Positions 34,363-44,085 of a stretch of 64,000 nt of DNA are shown here, one piece after another. The stretch covers positions 62,001-126,000 of the forward strand of contig ONWR01000002.1 of assembly GCA_900321605.1 (NCBI GenBank), read 5' to 3'. Positions within the stretch are counted from its first letter, which is position 1. The number at the start of each line of letters is the position of its first letter. Origin of the DNA: an uncultured Bacteroidales bacterium (GTDB taxonomy: Bacteria; Bacteroidota; Bacteroidia; Bacteroidales; Paludibacteraceae). The position numbers and the translations under genes are program-made. The notes under the pieces were generated by a model. It saw only the letters and a program-made list of their open reading frames with translations. It was not told the DNA's origin and ran no database searches.

Positions 34363-37300
34363 TTATTTTACTTTTTCACCCGTTACGCTATACATTGCGC
34401 CTTCCGGAGTAATGATATAGAGCATATTATCGATAAGCACTTTGCGGTTTCCGTCCTCATCTACATTCAGTTCATCCATGCCGGTAGCTACTGACGGTGC
34501 ATTATGTCTTGCAACGATGCGCAGACCGTAACCTTCGGTTGTACCCTTAGCCAAATCAATCGTGTACGGACTTGCACTCAGCGACCAGATGATGCGGTCA
34601 TTGTAGGTCAGATAGAGCGTAGCATCCTCCGGAGCTTGATCTACCGCAATCTCGTAGGTCTGCGCTTGTGGAGCGAAGAACGAAATCGGACACTGTGCCT
34701 TATCGTCCATCAACGGCATCTCAATATCGCAGAGACGCAGATCATTATTAACCGTCCACATCTGCGCTACTTTCGCATCTTTCGGCGTACCCATCTTGAG
34801 CAGGTCATGACCAATAACGTATTCGCCCGTAGCCTCTTCGCTTGCCGATACCCACATACGATCGGTATAACGATCTTCTCCCTCAGCAGTCAGCGTCAGT
34901 CGGAACTCATCCAGTGCACGTGAAGCATACTGCGGAGCGCGCAGAGCTTTCGTACCATCAGTAGTAGTCAGGTCAATAGTACCCATATTTGCGTCAGCTT
35001 GTACAAAGAATGCTGTACCAACTGCATAAGCTTTTTCATCTGCATCAAATGCCTCATAGATCTTCTCTTGGAAGTTGTAAACCTGTACTTTTCTACCGCT
35101 CAAACCGGCTAACTCTCTATGCTGCAAGGTACCATTACCCAAACCATTCCAACCACGATCCTTTGCCTCTCCGATAGAAGAATACTGTGCAGTGCAAGAA
35201 CCATTGCTCAACAAATTAGAGCCGGACTTCTTCTTGAAGATAAAGGTATTCCACGTCTTTGTCTCTTCCAATGTTATCGTGTAGATACGTCCGGGCTGCA
35301 TAGTTCCGTTGAATAATGCCCAACCATTTCCGCTTGAAGCACGTTTTACTTCATCATAAGACATTACGAGGTAGTCCACTCCATTCGTCAGTTTGTTCAT
35401 ATAATTATCATAAACACCGTTGAGCACCTCTACCTCAAACGGAACTGTCATATCGTACCAACCTAACGTAATATAACCGCGAGGATCAAAGCTCATCTGG
35501 AAGTAAGCGTCGCGGTTGATGTGCAGATTAACGTCACCGCTTACCTGACCGGAAGTAGCTGCATTGGACGAGTTGCCGAGGGCTGCATCGAGTGTGAAGT
35601 CACGAACTTGCAGATCAGCGCTACTACCCAAAGCGAGTGCTCCGTCACTCATCACATGCACGTCTCCGTACTCAGTGCGAGCCTCACTGGTTCCATTAAC
35701 CGTCAGCGTACCACCGCTGATGACAGCAACCGAACCGGTGCTCTCAATGGTCAGATCGCCCACCGTAATATCCTCATCGATTACCAGATCACCGGTAACA
35801 AAGATATCCGGATCAGAAGAAGGTACACTTCCGGATTGCCAGTTAGCAGGATCATCCCAGTTGCCGTCACCCTTTGCATTGGTAAAGGTATTGGTTGACG
35901 GAGCTGCACCGATGGTTACATTGATTGTAATTGCTTCCGGTGCCAGATAGTTCGTACCTTCTGTCTGAGCAGCCTGTACGGTTACCGTTTGTCCCGGAAC
36001 CAAGATGGTCAGCACACCTGTCTCAGCATTGATCTTTGCATAATCGTTGCCGGAAACAATGCTATAACTGATAACTCCATTGGAAACAGAACTTGCCTCG
36101 TACGTTACACCCGTTGCATTGTATGCCAATTCGGTCGGAGCAGTAGTCCAAGTCAAGGAAGCCGCAGCTTTCTCAACCGTCAGACTAACCGTGGCATCCA
36201 ATTCTGTATAGTTACCGTTAGTCGGTTTGAAATGAACTGCCAGGCCTTCGTGTGTACCGGCATCCAAGAGGGCTTCATTGTTTCCGGTATTCCAAACCCA
36301 TTTTCCATCTGTACCTACATTCGACAGCTCGGAATCATTGACTGTCTGTCCATAAACGATATTCGCCGCAGAAGGAGTAGCTTCCGGTGTTGCCGCAATA
36401 ACATTTATCTCAACCGTAGTGGTAGCAGAAGCATAATAAGCAGCATCGTCCGGAGTGAATGTAACCGAATAGCTATGAACACCGACATTATCCGTAATCT
36501 GCTGTGCAGGATTTGTCCATACGAAAGTTCCATCTACAGGAGTATTTTCTACACCTCGTAATGTCACCGTTGCCGAACCATCAGAAAGCAAACTTGTGCT
36601 AAGAGCCGCCAAATAGGTCACATCGGTTCCCACCGGTGCTATAAGAGCAGGAACAGCTTTGCTGATAGTGATGGATTTTTCGGCATAGGTCTCGTAATAT
36701 CTATCGTTTCCGTCTTGGATAGCCTTAATCGTCACTGTTCCAGAAGTAATGATTTCCAACTCATTGCCGTTAACAATACGGACGATTTCCTCGTTAGAGC
36801 TCTCATAGCGAACTTCTAATTCGCTGGTAGCTGTTGCTGTTAGGGCAGGCAGCGCATCGGTAGTCAAAGCTGCTGACGGTAAGTTAAAGTTTTCTATCTC
36901 CTGATTCCATCCTGTAGTATGGAGACGAATAGGAATTGTAATAGTTGTCGGCTCCGCTTTAGAGTCCGTGATAACTATTGTATCCAAATACTCAGCATCC
37001 TTCTGCGTCGGAGTGTAACTAACCACAAACTGATCCTCTCCGAAGTCCTCACAACCATCGCCCAACGATGAAGTACTCAAAGTCAACAAACCTTTTTTGG
37101 TAGAGATCTTCATCACATCAATGTTGGAATGACTAATGGTTACCGTTTTCTGCCAGAGTGCATTAGTCTCTACTTCCAGATCCACCACGGACACATCGGA
37201 TTTCATAAACTTAGGACGAGTCACACGGATATTGCTAATCGTATGGTCTGTTCCGGCCTCCAGTGTCCTAAACCGGATTTTAGTAGCCGATTCATCCAAA

Positions 37301-40300
37301 GTGATATTACCAGATTGTGTATCGCCTGTTCCAACAACTTGGTTATATACCTCATACCAATCCCACAGATTATTAATGTACGCATATTGCTCGACAATAA
37401 GAGAGGAATAACTCGGAGCAGTTCCCCATGCTCCTTTTTTGGTACCATGTTTGGCAGTAAATGTCAGAGTCTGAGGAATACCTGTCAGTGCAAATTCACG
37501 CTCATTATTGTTTAGTGTCAGCGACCCCAGTGACAAAGCCAAGCCGTTACACTGCGAATTAGGATTACGCACGATGACATAGTTATTCTGCGAAATAGGC
37601 AACCACTCCACATCATTCGCATCTTTACCACCTGCCTGCAATGCTGTAATATAAGTTTCACCTTCGCCCTCAACGATTAAGGTATTCCCCTCGACACGTA
37701 CCACGTTATCATTTGCCGATTCATAGGTAATATCCATTCCACTTGTAGCAGTTGCATTCAATGTCACTTCTCCGCTGGTCGTCAATAAACCATACAGGTT
37801 CTGATTCCAAGTAATGACTTGTTTTTGCAACTCAGTTACTGTAAATTCTTTCGTATCATATACCTCTTTAAAGTAATCATCGCCAGCCTGATAAGCAGTG
37901 ATGTTTGCTTTACCGGTACCTACCGCACTCAGCACTACACCGTCTATCACTTCTATCACATCGGTTTTGTCCGACGTGTACGTTATCTTTCCTCCATTAT
38001 TTGCTGTTGCAATCGTAGTAATCACCTCATCCGGGTATTGCTCACCCACGTTCATGGCGTAACCGGTTGCTACCAAATCGCTATTCCAAGTAATAGCCTG
38101 CGGACGTTTGGTCGTCTCTGCCGTCACATGGATCGTCTTAGTATATTGATTCTCTCCATTACTGATTGTAATGTCACCCGAGAAAGATCCCTCTTCTCCA
38201 TGGGAGAAACGGATAGTCAACTCTTGAGAACCATACTTTTCAAAGTTACCAAAAGAGGTCGGCGTTACCGAAAAGCGATTATTGCTACTTGTAACCGTTA
38301 ACGGCGCTATATTACACCAGTTAACCAACACCTTGCTACTAACATTACCTGAATTGATAATCGCCGATCCGAAATCTATACTGGCAGGATCAGGATTTTC
38401 AACGTATTTTAACTCTGTAATATTAATATCTTTATAGGTATTGGAGAAGTTACATGAGTGATGGAAACGAATATAACGGGTTGTCTTTTTAAGTTGGATA
38501 GTTCCAGAAGACTGATAAGCATCATTCGCGCTGGGCGAGGAATTATCCCAAATACGGTGCCAATTGCTATTATCTGCACTCTCCTCTACATAAAGCATGT
38601 AAACATTGTTATTTCCTTCTTTACTATCATCGATAGCAAACTTCAATCCATCAGGACATTTCAACGATGGGTCTCCTAAATGAATTCCAAAAACATCAAA
38701 AGGTATATAGTGGAAGGCATAGTTGAAAGACAACTTATCTGGGATACCGGTAAAATGTATCGTAGTAGAAGCAGGTGTCCAATCAGTTGCACTACCGGAA
38801 CCTAATTTAAAGCCATCCGTATTTGTATACGGAACATGGTCACTTGGCGTCCCAGTAACCGTAAGGCTGAAATCAACCGTTTTGGCCTGATACGTATTCG
38901 TTTCCGCCAACGAAGCACGATAGGTTGCCGTTCCGACTGTACCTGCCGTCAACTTGTTATCTACGTAAGAAGCATATTGCGCACCGCTAACGTTAGTAAC
39001 AACCACATCTGCATCAGAGTTCTCCTCAAAAGCCACATTCACAACTGTTCCGCGCGTAACGGATTTAGAAGTTGTAGTCGTTCCATTCATTTTAACTACC
39101 AAAGTCGGTGTTTTCTTGCTCACGTGGAAATTAAACACCTCTTGTTTATAAGCAATCGTACGTGTTTCCGGCTGTGTAACCGTAACTGTAGCATCGCCCA
39201 AACCAACTGCCGTAAAGGTTCCGTTTGCATAGCTCAAGACACCTGTAGCTGGCTCAATCGTCACATTCAAATCAGCAGTAGTATTGGTTGTGGTCAACGT
39301 AGCAGTCTGCTCCAACTCCAATGCGGTCGTGTTAACCGAAATCGTCGGCTGATATTTCTTCACCTTCAACGTAATTTCTTTATCCGCTGCGGTGTACTTA
39401 TAAGTAGCGGTCTGCTTAACATGGATTGTAACCATCGTAGAATCAAACGACTTTGATTCGCTATTCGGAATAACAATTTTGTCGTTCGTTACATCATAAT
39501 AAGCAATAGTAGCATCTGAACTTGTCGTTGTTACAGTAGCATTGCTATTTTTGTTCGAAATAATATTCGCGATTTCCTCACCCACATATTTCGTTTGAGC
39601 AGCAGCAACACTCAACGCTAGCGTATTATCTATCTTTGTCACATGGAACGAGTAATTGATAGTAGAGTCAAAGATAGCAGTAGTCTCCGCTTGAGTAAAC
39701 GTAGCCGTAGATGAACCTGCATTCAAAGCCTCAATAGTAATGGTATTCTCGCTACGAGTAATACTCAATATGTTCGTACTATTATCCTGTGTAGCCGATG
39801 CCGTAAAATCTCCATCCAAGCCATCACTCACATGCTCAACAGTCAGCGTTACCGTTTCTCCAACCTTCAACTCTTTCGTCTCATCCTTGCTAAAACCATT
39901 CGGCGTGAAGATAGGTGTGTCTTTCGACTTAACTTGGAACGTTTTTGTGATCGATGTCGCCTCACTATACGTACAATCACCTGCTTGCGAAGCCGTAATC
40001 GTCGCAGAACCTACTGCATTTGCAGTTAATACACCACTAGCATTTACAGACAAGACGGATGGATTGCTTGAAGAATAACTTACTGTCAAACCGGAAGTTG
40101 CAGCAGCAGAAATAATTTGAGTCGCTCCATTAAGCATATTCGTCTCAATCGAACTCTCATTTTCCCAAGAGAGCGTTTGAGCATTTAAATTACCCGTTCC
40201 GCTCAAGCTGACCGTCTTTGTCAATCCATTTCCGGAGAAAATCAATGTCGCCTTACGCGTTCCGTTGCATTGAGGATTGAAATAAACTGTCACGGACTTC

Positions 40301-40989
40301 GATGTCTCCGTGCTTGTATTATTCTGAACAACCGTTTTAATTTGGCTGGACGAATTACTCTCAAACGAGAAATCAGTAGCATGGTCTCCGGTGATAGTTG
40401 CCGTCATCGTTCCCACATGCACATAAGTAACACTCACACTCTTACTATTTCCCCAACCGGACTTTACATTCCTTGACCCAAAATCAAGCGAAGATTTATC
40501 AGCCGTCAAACGCGCAAAGATGGCGTATTGTGTATTCGAAGGCTTATCAACCGTACCCCATCTATCGCCCGTGCCATAATATGTAAGAGACATCGGATTA
40601 GTTTCTGTCCCGCTATTTGCAGTCGCAGAGGTAGACCATCCCTTAAAAACATAATTGGAGTTTGCAATAGTGGCAGTATACGAAAAGGTTGCAGATACTT
40701 CAGTGTATCCTGAAAACCAACCACCTCCCGATTTTTTTGTTTGGCTACCATTATTAGACACGGTAGCCGTACCACCAGTTGTCGGACTAGCTGCAGCAGA
40801 AGCTGTAAAATGTACATCACCGGCTCCAGCCCACGCACGCTCATTAACGCCAAAAAGCCCAAACACTATGAATAGCATCGGGGCAATGACGGACCAAATA
40901 CGGTGGTTTATCGATCCAATCCTAGACTTTTCACGGTACGTCTCTGTACCTTCTGCGTTGGTATTACGTACAATGTTCATCTTTTTCAT
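34363..40989 (-). CDS. Giant surface protein (2,208 aa) with Ig-like repeats
   Basis: Secreted or cell-surface protein. Long signal region (about 1-53; the hydrophobic part is SVIAPMLFIVFGLFG after a basic lead). Then HYDIN-like Ig (170-265, FGSRNVKSG), a chain of BIG2-like Ig repeats (275-715, e.g. AVGLGDATVTVTQPET), a discoidin-like segment (725-880), more Ig repeats, MBG-like YGQT repeats (near 1545-1580), a parallel beta-helix/G8-like part (NFDD-type GNWDDPANWQSG near 1720), and the tail KVLIDNMLYII...GEKVK shared with three other secreted proteins here. AAGGAG eight to nine bases before the ATG is an unusual Shine-Dalgarno site for the phylum. Adhesion is inferred, not shown. Confidence 0.85.
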   Translation of the reverse strand: MKKMNIVRNTNAEGTETYREKSRIGSINHRIWSVIAPMLFIVFGLFGVNERAWAGAGDVHFTASAAASPTTGGTATVSNNGSQTKKSGGGWFSGYTEVSATFSYTATIANSNYVFKGWSTSATANSGTETNPMSLTYYGTGDRWGTVDKPSNTQYAIFARLTADKSSLDFGSRNVKSGWGNSKSVSVTYVHVGTMTATITGDHATDFSFESNSSSQIKTVVQNNTSTETSKSVTVYFNPQCNGTRKATLIFSGNGLTKTVSLSGTGNLNAQTLSWENESSIETNMLNGATQIISAAATSGLTVSYSSSNPSVLSVNASGVLTANAVGSATITASQAGDCTYSEATSITKTFQVKSKDTPIFTPNGFSKDETKELKVGETVTLTVEHVSDGLDGDFTASATQDNSTNILSITRSENTITIEALNAGSSTATFTQAETTAIFDSTINYSFHVTKIDNTLALSVAAAQTKYVGEEIANIISNKNSNATVTTTSSDATIAYYDVTNDKIVIPNSESKSFDSTMVTIHVKQTATYKYTAADKEITLKVKKYQPTISVNTTALELEQTATLTTTNTTADLNVTIEPATGVLSYANGTFTAVGLGDATVTVTQPETRTIAYKQEVFNFHVSKKTPTLVVKMNGTTTTSKSVTRGTVVNVAFEENSDADVVVTNVSGAQYASYVDNKLTAGTVGTATYRASLAETNTYQAKTVDFSLTVTGTPSDHVPYTNTDGFKLGSGSATDWTPASTTIHFTGIPDKLSFNYAFHYIPFDVFGIHLGDPSLKCPDGLKFAIDDSKEGNNNVYMLYVEESADNSNWHRIWDNSSPSANDAYQSSGTIQLKKTTRYIRFHHSCNFSNTYKDINITELKYVENPDPASIDFGSAIINSGNVSSKVLVNWCNIAPLTVTSSNNRFSVTPTSFGNFEKYGSQELTIRFSHGEEGSFSGDITISNGENQYTKTIHVTAETTKRPQAITWNSDLVATGYAMNVGEQYPDEVITTIATANNGGKITYTSDKTDVIEVIDGVVLSAVGTGKANITAYQAGDDYFKEVYDTKEFTVTELQKQVITWNQNLYGLLTTSGEVTLNATATSGMDITYESANDNVVRVEGNTLIVEGEGETYITALQAGGKDANDVEWLPISQNNYVIVRNPNSQCNGLALSLGSLTLNNNEREFALTGIPQTLTFTAKHGTKKGAWGTAPSYSSLIVEQYAYINNLWDWYEVYNQVVGTGDTQSGNITLDESATKIRFRTLEAGTDHTISNIRVTRPKFMKSDVSVVDLEVETNALWQKTVTISHSNIDVMKISTKKGLLTLSTSSLGDGCEDFGEDQFVVSYTPTQKDAEYLDTIVITDSKAEPTTITIPIRLHTTGWNQEIENFNLPSAALTTDALPALTATATSELEVRYESSNEEIVRIVNGNELEIITSGTVTIKAIQDGNDRYYETYAEKSITISKAVPALIAPVGTDVTYLAALSTSLLSDGSATVTLRGVENTPVDGTFVWTNPAQQITDNVGVHSYSVTFTPDDAAYYASATTTVEINVIAATPEATPSAANIVYGQTVNDSELSNVGTDGKWVWNTGNNEALLDAGTHEGLAVHFKPTNGNYTELDATVSLTVEKAAASLTWTTAPTELAYNATGVTYEASSVSNGVISYSIVSGNDYAKINAETGVLTILVPGQTVTVQAAQTEGTNYLAPEAITINVTIGAAPSTNTFTNAKGDGNWDDPANWQSGSVPSSDPDIFVTGDLVIDEDITVGDLTIESTGSVAVISGGTLTVNGTSEARTEYGDVHVMSDGALALGSSADLQVRDFTLDAALGNSSNAATSGQVSGDVNLHINRDAYFQMSFDPRGYITLGWYDMTVPFEVEVLNGVYDNYMNKLTNGVDYLVMSYDEVKRASSGNGWALFNGTMQPGRIYTITLEETKTWNTFIFKKKSGSNLLSNGSCTAQYSSIGEAKDRGWNGLGNGTLQHRELAGLSGRKVQVYNFQEKIYEAFDADEKAYAVGTAFFVQADANMGTIDLTTTDGTKALRAPQYASRALDEFRLTLTAEGEDRYTDRMWVSASEEATGEYVIGHDLLKMGTPKDAKVAQMWTVNNDLRLCDIEMPLMDDKAQCPISFFAPQAQTYEIAVDQAPEDATLYLTYNDRIIWSLSASPYTIDLAKGTTEGYGLRIVARHNAPSVATGMDELNVDEDGNRKVLIDNMLYIITPEGAMYSVTGEKVK

Positions 40990-41078
40990 ATCTTTTTCTC
41001 CTTAAATTTTCGTTTTTTTGCGTCCGAACAACCGCCGGCTGCGTAAATTATATTGTTTGTTTATATTTTGCAATGAAA

Positions 41079-41158
41079 CTTTGAGACTTTGAGACTTTGA
41101 GACTTTTTCATGTCCATTTGTCCATTTTGTCCATTTGTCCATTTGGGCATTTTGTCTT
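41079..41158. repeat. Period-7/8 arrays upstream of the giant gene
   Basis: GAGACTTT octamers, then GTCCATTT/GTCCATT units, in the spacer between the Bro-N and giant genes. Confidence 0.85.
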
Positions 41159-41190
41159 TCGGTCAAAAATTATCAACAATTGAAGACAAT

Positions 41191-42075
41191 TTACTTTTCT
41201 TCTAATCCTAATTTCGGATCTTGTCCTTCGAAGAAGCGCTTTGCACTTAATGGGCTTACCACTTCTCTACCCGTTTTAGACTCCAACTCTTGGCGCGCTA
41301 CTCTCGCTACATTTCCTCCCTCAGCAGCACATTGCTTGTTTTCTTCCATTGTTTTCGGGTCACGCGCTTTGGTAATACTCGTGGTTGATAGCTCAGCCAA
41401 CATATTCAGCACTAATTCCTCATTGGTCATATTATCGCGCAAGTTCTCTTTCTTCAACCCCTTAAACTTCTTATACTCACGCGCAGTCTTTCCCGACCAA
41501 GCCTGATAGATTATATCCGTAAGCGTTGCGTATTCTTGTCCTTCTTGCACACCGTGCTTATCCCACTGGTCTGTCAAGTCCTTACGAATCTCAATACTCT
41601 TGAGACGTTGGTTAATCCAGTTATCCGAATAGCCCAGACGCTTATAATCCCGCAATGCTTGTTGAATACTCAGTTCCGGGTCTTGCAGTTGGTTCAATCG
41701 CTCTGCTGCAACCTGCGCCATCCAGCGCTTGAAAGGTTCAGCCTTAGGCGACGGAATGGATTGTACCAAGCGGAGCACCCCTTCTGCATCAGCAAAATTA
41801 ATTTTTTGCTTTCCTCCGGCAGTTTGGTATGAAAGGGGGGTGACAATTTGTCCCCACCCTTTCTCCAGTTCCGGTTCTCGCTTGCGCATCTTCTTCAGAT
41901 AGTCTGTCGGGTTAACACTATCCGTCAATACAGCCACTACGTCCACGATAGAGAAGAACCATTTCTCTTGCTCTTCATCCCAAACAGTACGTATCCGTTT
42001 GCTATCAAATAATTTTATGGCTTCTTGCTGTGACATACTCGTTTTTGGTGTGGTTTTGCTAACTGGATTTTGCAA
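41191..42075 (-). CDS. Bro-N domain protein (antirepressor/DinD-like)
   Basis: 294 residues. N-terminal Bro-N fold: RIRTVWDEEQEKWFFSIVDV and VLTDSVNPTDYLKKMRKRE; then DAEGVLRLVQSIPSPKAEPF, the line shared by DinD and related phage-type antirepressors; the C-terminal part (KFKGLKKENLRDNMTNEELV) is the DUF found in gut Bacteroidetes versions. Such genes are scattered as single accessory genes with no phage attached, as here. The start may instead be MSQQEAIKLF, 13 codons later. A clear promoter is present. Role unknown; DNA binding inferred. Confidence 0.85.
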   Translation of the reverse strand: MQNPVSKTTPKTSMSQQEAIKLFDSKRIRTVWDEEQEKWFFSIVDVVAVLTDSVNPTDYLKKMRKREPELEKGWGQIVTPLSYQTAGGKQKINFADAEGVLRLVQSIPSPKAEPFKRWMAQVAAERLNQLQDPELSIQQALRDYKRLGYSDNWINQRLKSIEIRKDLTDQWDKHGVQEGQEYATLTDIIYQAWSGKTAREYKKFKGLKKENLRDNMTNEELVLNMLAELSTTSITKARDPKTMEENKQCAAEGGNVARVARQELESKTGREVVSPLSAKRFFEGQDPKLGLEEK

Positions 42076-42416
42076 AATATACGATTTTTAAGATTTAATG
42101 CGTATTTTCTGAGCCACAGTTACCAAAATCGAGTGCAAAATTAATATTTTCAATTGACATACGCAAATTTTTACCCTCTCGCGCGTGCGAATAATAATAG
42201 AATATAGCAGTTTCTTAAAATTTGACCTCTTTTTATGCTATATAACATACATTATTATACTGTTACATTAAGAAACCGCATAAAAATAATCGCACACGTA
42301 CGTGCGCGGTTATAAATAAGGTGAAGGAATTTCCTTTCAACCTTTCATTTCAGCAAAAAAGTCCTTAAAAAGTCTTTGAAAACTCTTTGAAAAGTCTTTG
42401 TAAAGTCTTTCGCCGT
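42076..42416. other. 341-bp AT-rich gap with imperfect inverted repeat
   Basis: No gene. Holds the Bro-N promoter (42136-42167), an imperfect inverted repeat (42180-42218 against 42268-42298, matching at GTTTCTTAA and CGYGTGCGA), an ACGTACGT palindrome at 42296-42303, and AGTCTTTGAAA 11-base units (42360-42412) just past the pqqD stop. Confidence 0.7.
42136..42167 (-). promoter_or_regulatory. Promoter of the Bro-N gene
   Basis: Minus strand: TTTG (42164-42167), 20-base spacer, TAATTTTG (42136-42143). Confidence 0.75.
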
Positions 42417-42701
42417 TCAACCTTCCACAACTCCTGCATCGAGCCAAGACTGCACAGTAGCGGTCACATCGGTCATCGCTTGTTCGGGCGAGACTTCGTA
42501 CTCGGCACAAAGGGCTTTGCAAAGAGAGTTGACATCAAACGAACCATGTTCAGCCGTCAGTTCTGCGGCTTTCTCCCACAGAAAAGCAGCTGTCTCGTTG
42601 AGGGTGATCATCTTGTTGAAATTGATCAGTTCCATGGACTCACCCACCAAAATATACTCGTTGCCTAATTTGCGCAACTTAAAACCTTTAATCGTTTTCA
42701 T
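42417..42701 (-). CDS. PqqD family protein
   Basis: 94 residues, whole length PqqD-like: KGFKLRKLGNEYILVG, MITLNETAAFLWEKA and a C-terminal winged-helix part VTATVQSWLDAGVVEG. PqqD proteins bind precursor peptides (RiPP recognition) or act as small partners in envelope operons. No radical-SAM maturase is in the window. An S26-like peptidase is read in the same direction just upstream; the GxxExxY unit lies between the two. Confidence 0.88.
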   Translation of the reverse strand: MKTIKGFKLRKLGNEYILVGESMELINFNKMITLNETAAFLWEKAAELTAEHGSFDVNSLCKALCAEYEVSPEQAMTDVTATVQSWLDAGVVEG

Positions 42702-42717
42702 ATAACTATTTAATTTT

Positions 42718-42886
42718 TAGACAAAAACATATAAAACCCTTTTAAAAGCTTTTGAGCTTCGCTCTATGCGTTCTTTGCAGCTAAAAACTCCTTGTGTGCA
42801 AGCACCCAGATAGTTTTTATCTCCAAACTCCGCACTCTACCGAGTTAAAGCTTTCAAAAGCGATAAACATAAAAAACATTTTTTTC
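42718..42886. repeat. Left inverted-repeat arm of the GxxExxY unit
   Basis: Complementary over most of its length to 43413-43578; begins at TAGACAAAAACAT. Confidence 0.85.
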
Positions 42887-42968
42887 AATTCCTCTGACAA
42901 CTATATGCACGGGGCAGAAATCATGCAAGCCCCAGATAGTATCCAAACTACATGTAAAGAGCGGATAA

Positions 42969-43412
42969 TTAAAACAGATACATCGTATCGTTTTCAACAT
43001 CCAAATAATAGTGCTCCGCCTGATCCATGATAGGAGCAAAGTTATAAAGTATACCTATTGGTTTACGGCTTAAACGCATATAGTTCCAAAGCTGCTGACG
43101 ATGTTCTGCCACCAATTTTTCAACCGCCTTACACTCCACTATCACATCACCATTGATTAAAAAATCGACAAAATGTTTGTGCTTAATGGGTTTCCCGTGG
43201 TATGAAACCGAAAAGTAATATTCACGTTCATAAGGAATTTTTATCTCGTCTAATTGTATCTGCAAAGCTTCTTGATACATATACTCATTCAGAAATGGGC
43301 CAAGTTCACGATGTACAACTGCACAACAACCATTAATAGGATAGCACTTATTCTTAAGTTTTGTACATAATTCAGGATGTACATCCTTCAACCGTTTCAG
43401 AGTATATTGCAT
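42969..43412 (-). CDS. GxxExxY-family PD-(D/E)XK-type protein
   Basis: 147 residues. Family helix HRELGPFLNEYMYQEAL near 34-50 (a GxxExxY variant with one more residue), then the nuclease-like core: FVDFLINGDVIVECKAVEKL, with Asp83, Glu93 and Lys95 in the D-x(n)-E-x-K order, and QQLWNYMRLSRKPIGILYNF. All expected catalytic residues are kept, so activity on nucleic acid is possible. Function of the family is unknown. It is the only gene between the long inverted repeats; its ATG touches the right arm. Confidence 0.85.
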   Translation of the reverse strand: MQYTLKRLKDVHPELCTKLKNKCYPINGCCAVVHRELGPFLNEYMYQEALQIQLDEIKIPYEREYYFSVSYHGKPIKHKHFVDFLINGDVIVECKAVEKLVAEHRQQLWNYMRLSRKPIGILYNFAPIMDQAEHYYLDVENDTMYLF

Positions 43413-43578
43413 AAAAATTGTTTTTTTTGTTTTGATCCTTTGAATACTTTAACCCGCAAGGGTCGTGGATTAGTGATTAAAACTATCTGGGAGTTAACTC
43501 ACAAGGAGTTTTAAACAATAATACACGTCAGAAGCAAAGCTTCAAAGTATTCAAAGGTGTTTTTAATGTTTTTGTCTA
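43413..43578. repeat. Right inverted-repeat arm of the GxxExxY unit
   Basis: Ends with ATGTTTTTGTCTA, the complement of the left end, eight bases before the S26-like gene stop. Confidence 0.85.
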
Positions 43579-43585
43579 TTTCGAT

Positions 43586-44077
43586 TTAATAACACCACTT
43601 GAGGATCGAGTGACGGTATATTTTGAGCAAAAGCCATCTCCAGCGACGCATGTAATACCAAAATCGCCCTCTCACCAGCGGTTTGCGACGACCGGAAGGA
43701 GACTCTATTCGCTTAACAATACCGATAATATCCGAGGCTCCACAACGCTCTTCTCCGACCAGATTGCCGTCGCCCTGCAAAACTAATGTGTCACCCTCTA
43801 TTCTTACCAAACGATGAAGAACGAAAGTCGGAGGCTTTTGATATTGGACATTGGACACTGGACATTGGACATTGGACATTGGAGAATTACTCTCAAGACG
43901 GACTAGTAAGATGTCACCTATACGCGGGCTGCGCGAAAGGGACGTGAGGATGACGCTGTCTCGGTCGCCTTCAATGAAAGGGCGCATACTGACACCGGAA
44001 GGCGTGAAACGCACCTCTTTGCCGTCCTTGAGCAAACGCTCAATCTCAGGAATCAATATATCATTCGCTATCTTCAT
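43586..44077 (-). CDS. S24/S26-like peptidase
   Basis: 163 residues from ATG 44077 (MKIANDILIPEIERLL). Signal-peptidase-like fold: FTPSGVSMRPFIEGDRDSV with the Ser-Met of the catalytic serine, RIGDILLVRL, and FVLHRLVRIEGDTLVLQGDGN. No obvious membrane anchor except a hydrophobic, basic C-terminal segment (RWRWLLLKIYRHSILKW). SPMSNVQCPVSNVQYQ comes from GACATTG heptads. Such genes are often next to PqqD in Bacteroidetes; they may process a small peptide. Lys for a Ser-Lys dyad would be at RLVRIEG (Arg instead), so activity is open. Confidence 0.8.
   Translation of the reverse strand: MKIANDILIPEIERLLKDGKEVRFTPSGVSMRPFIEGDRDSVILTSLSRSPRIGDILLVRLESNSPMSNVQCPVSNVQYQKPPTFVLHRLVRIEGDTLVLQGDGNLVGEERCGASDIIGIVKRIESPSGRRKPLVRGRFWYYMRRWRWLLLKIYRHSILKWCY
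43841..43882. repeat. Heptads (GACATTG) inside the S26-like gene
   Basis: Five or more GACATTG/GACACTG units, translated on the minus strand as SPMSNVQCPVSNVQYQ. Confidence 0.9.
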
Positions 44078-44085
44078 TCGCTCTC

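Larger units (their letters stand above)
42718..43578. mobile_element. Candidate mobile unit: GxxExxY gene within ~167-bp inverted repeats
   Basis: 861 bp. Left arm 42718-42886, right arm 43413-43578; aligned as reverse complements they share TAGACAAAAACAT at the outer ends, AAAACTCCTTGTG (42784-42796 / 43500-43512), CCCAGATAGTTTT (42805-42817 / 43479-43491), GTTAAAG and a final A/T run, with substitutions between. A single nuclease-like gene fills the loop. A partial third copy (CCCAGATAGTATCCAAACT) lies at 42931. The unit stands in the middle of an apparent operon (S26-like peptidase, pqqD). The arrangement resembles rRNA intervening sequences. A target duplication is not certain. Confidence 0.75.

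Noticed and set aside
35989..39456. Plus-strand frames of 130-206 codons opposite the giant gene
   Set aside because: Shadows of repeated Ig domains in the minus-strand gene; no start signals.
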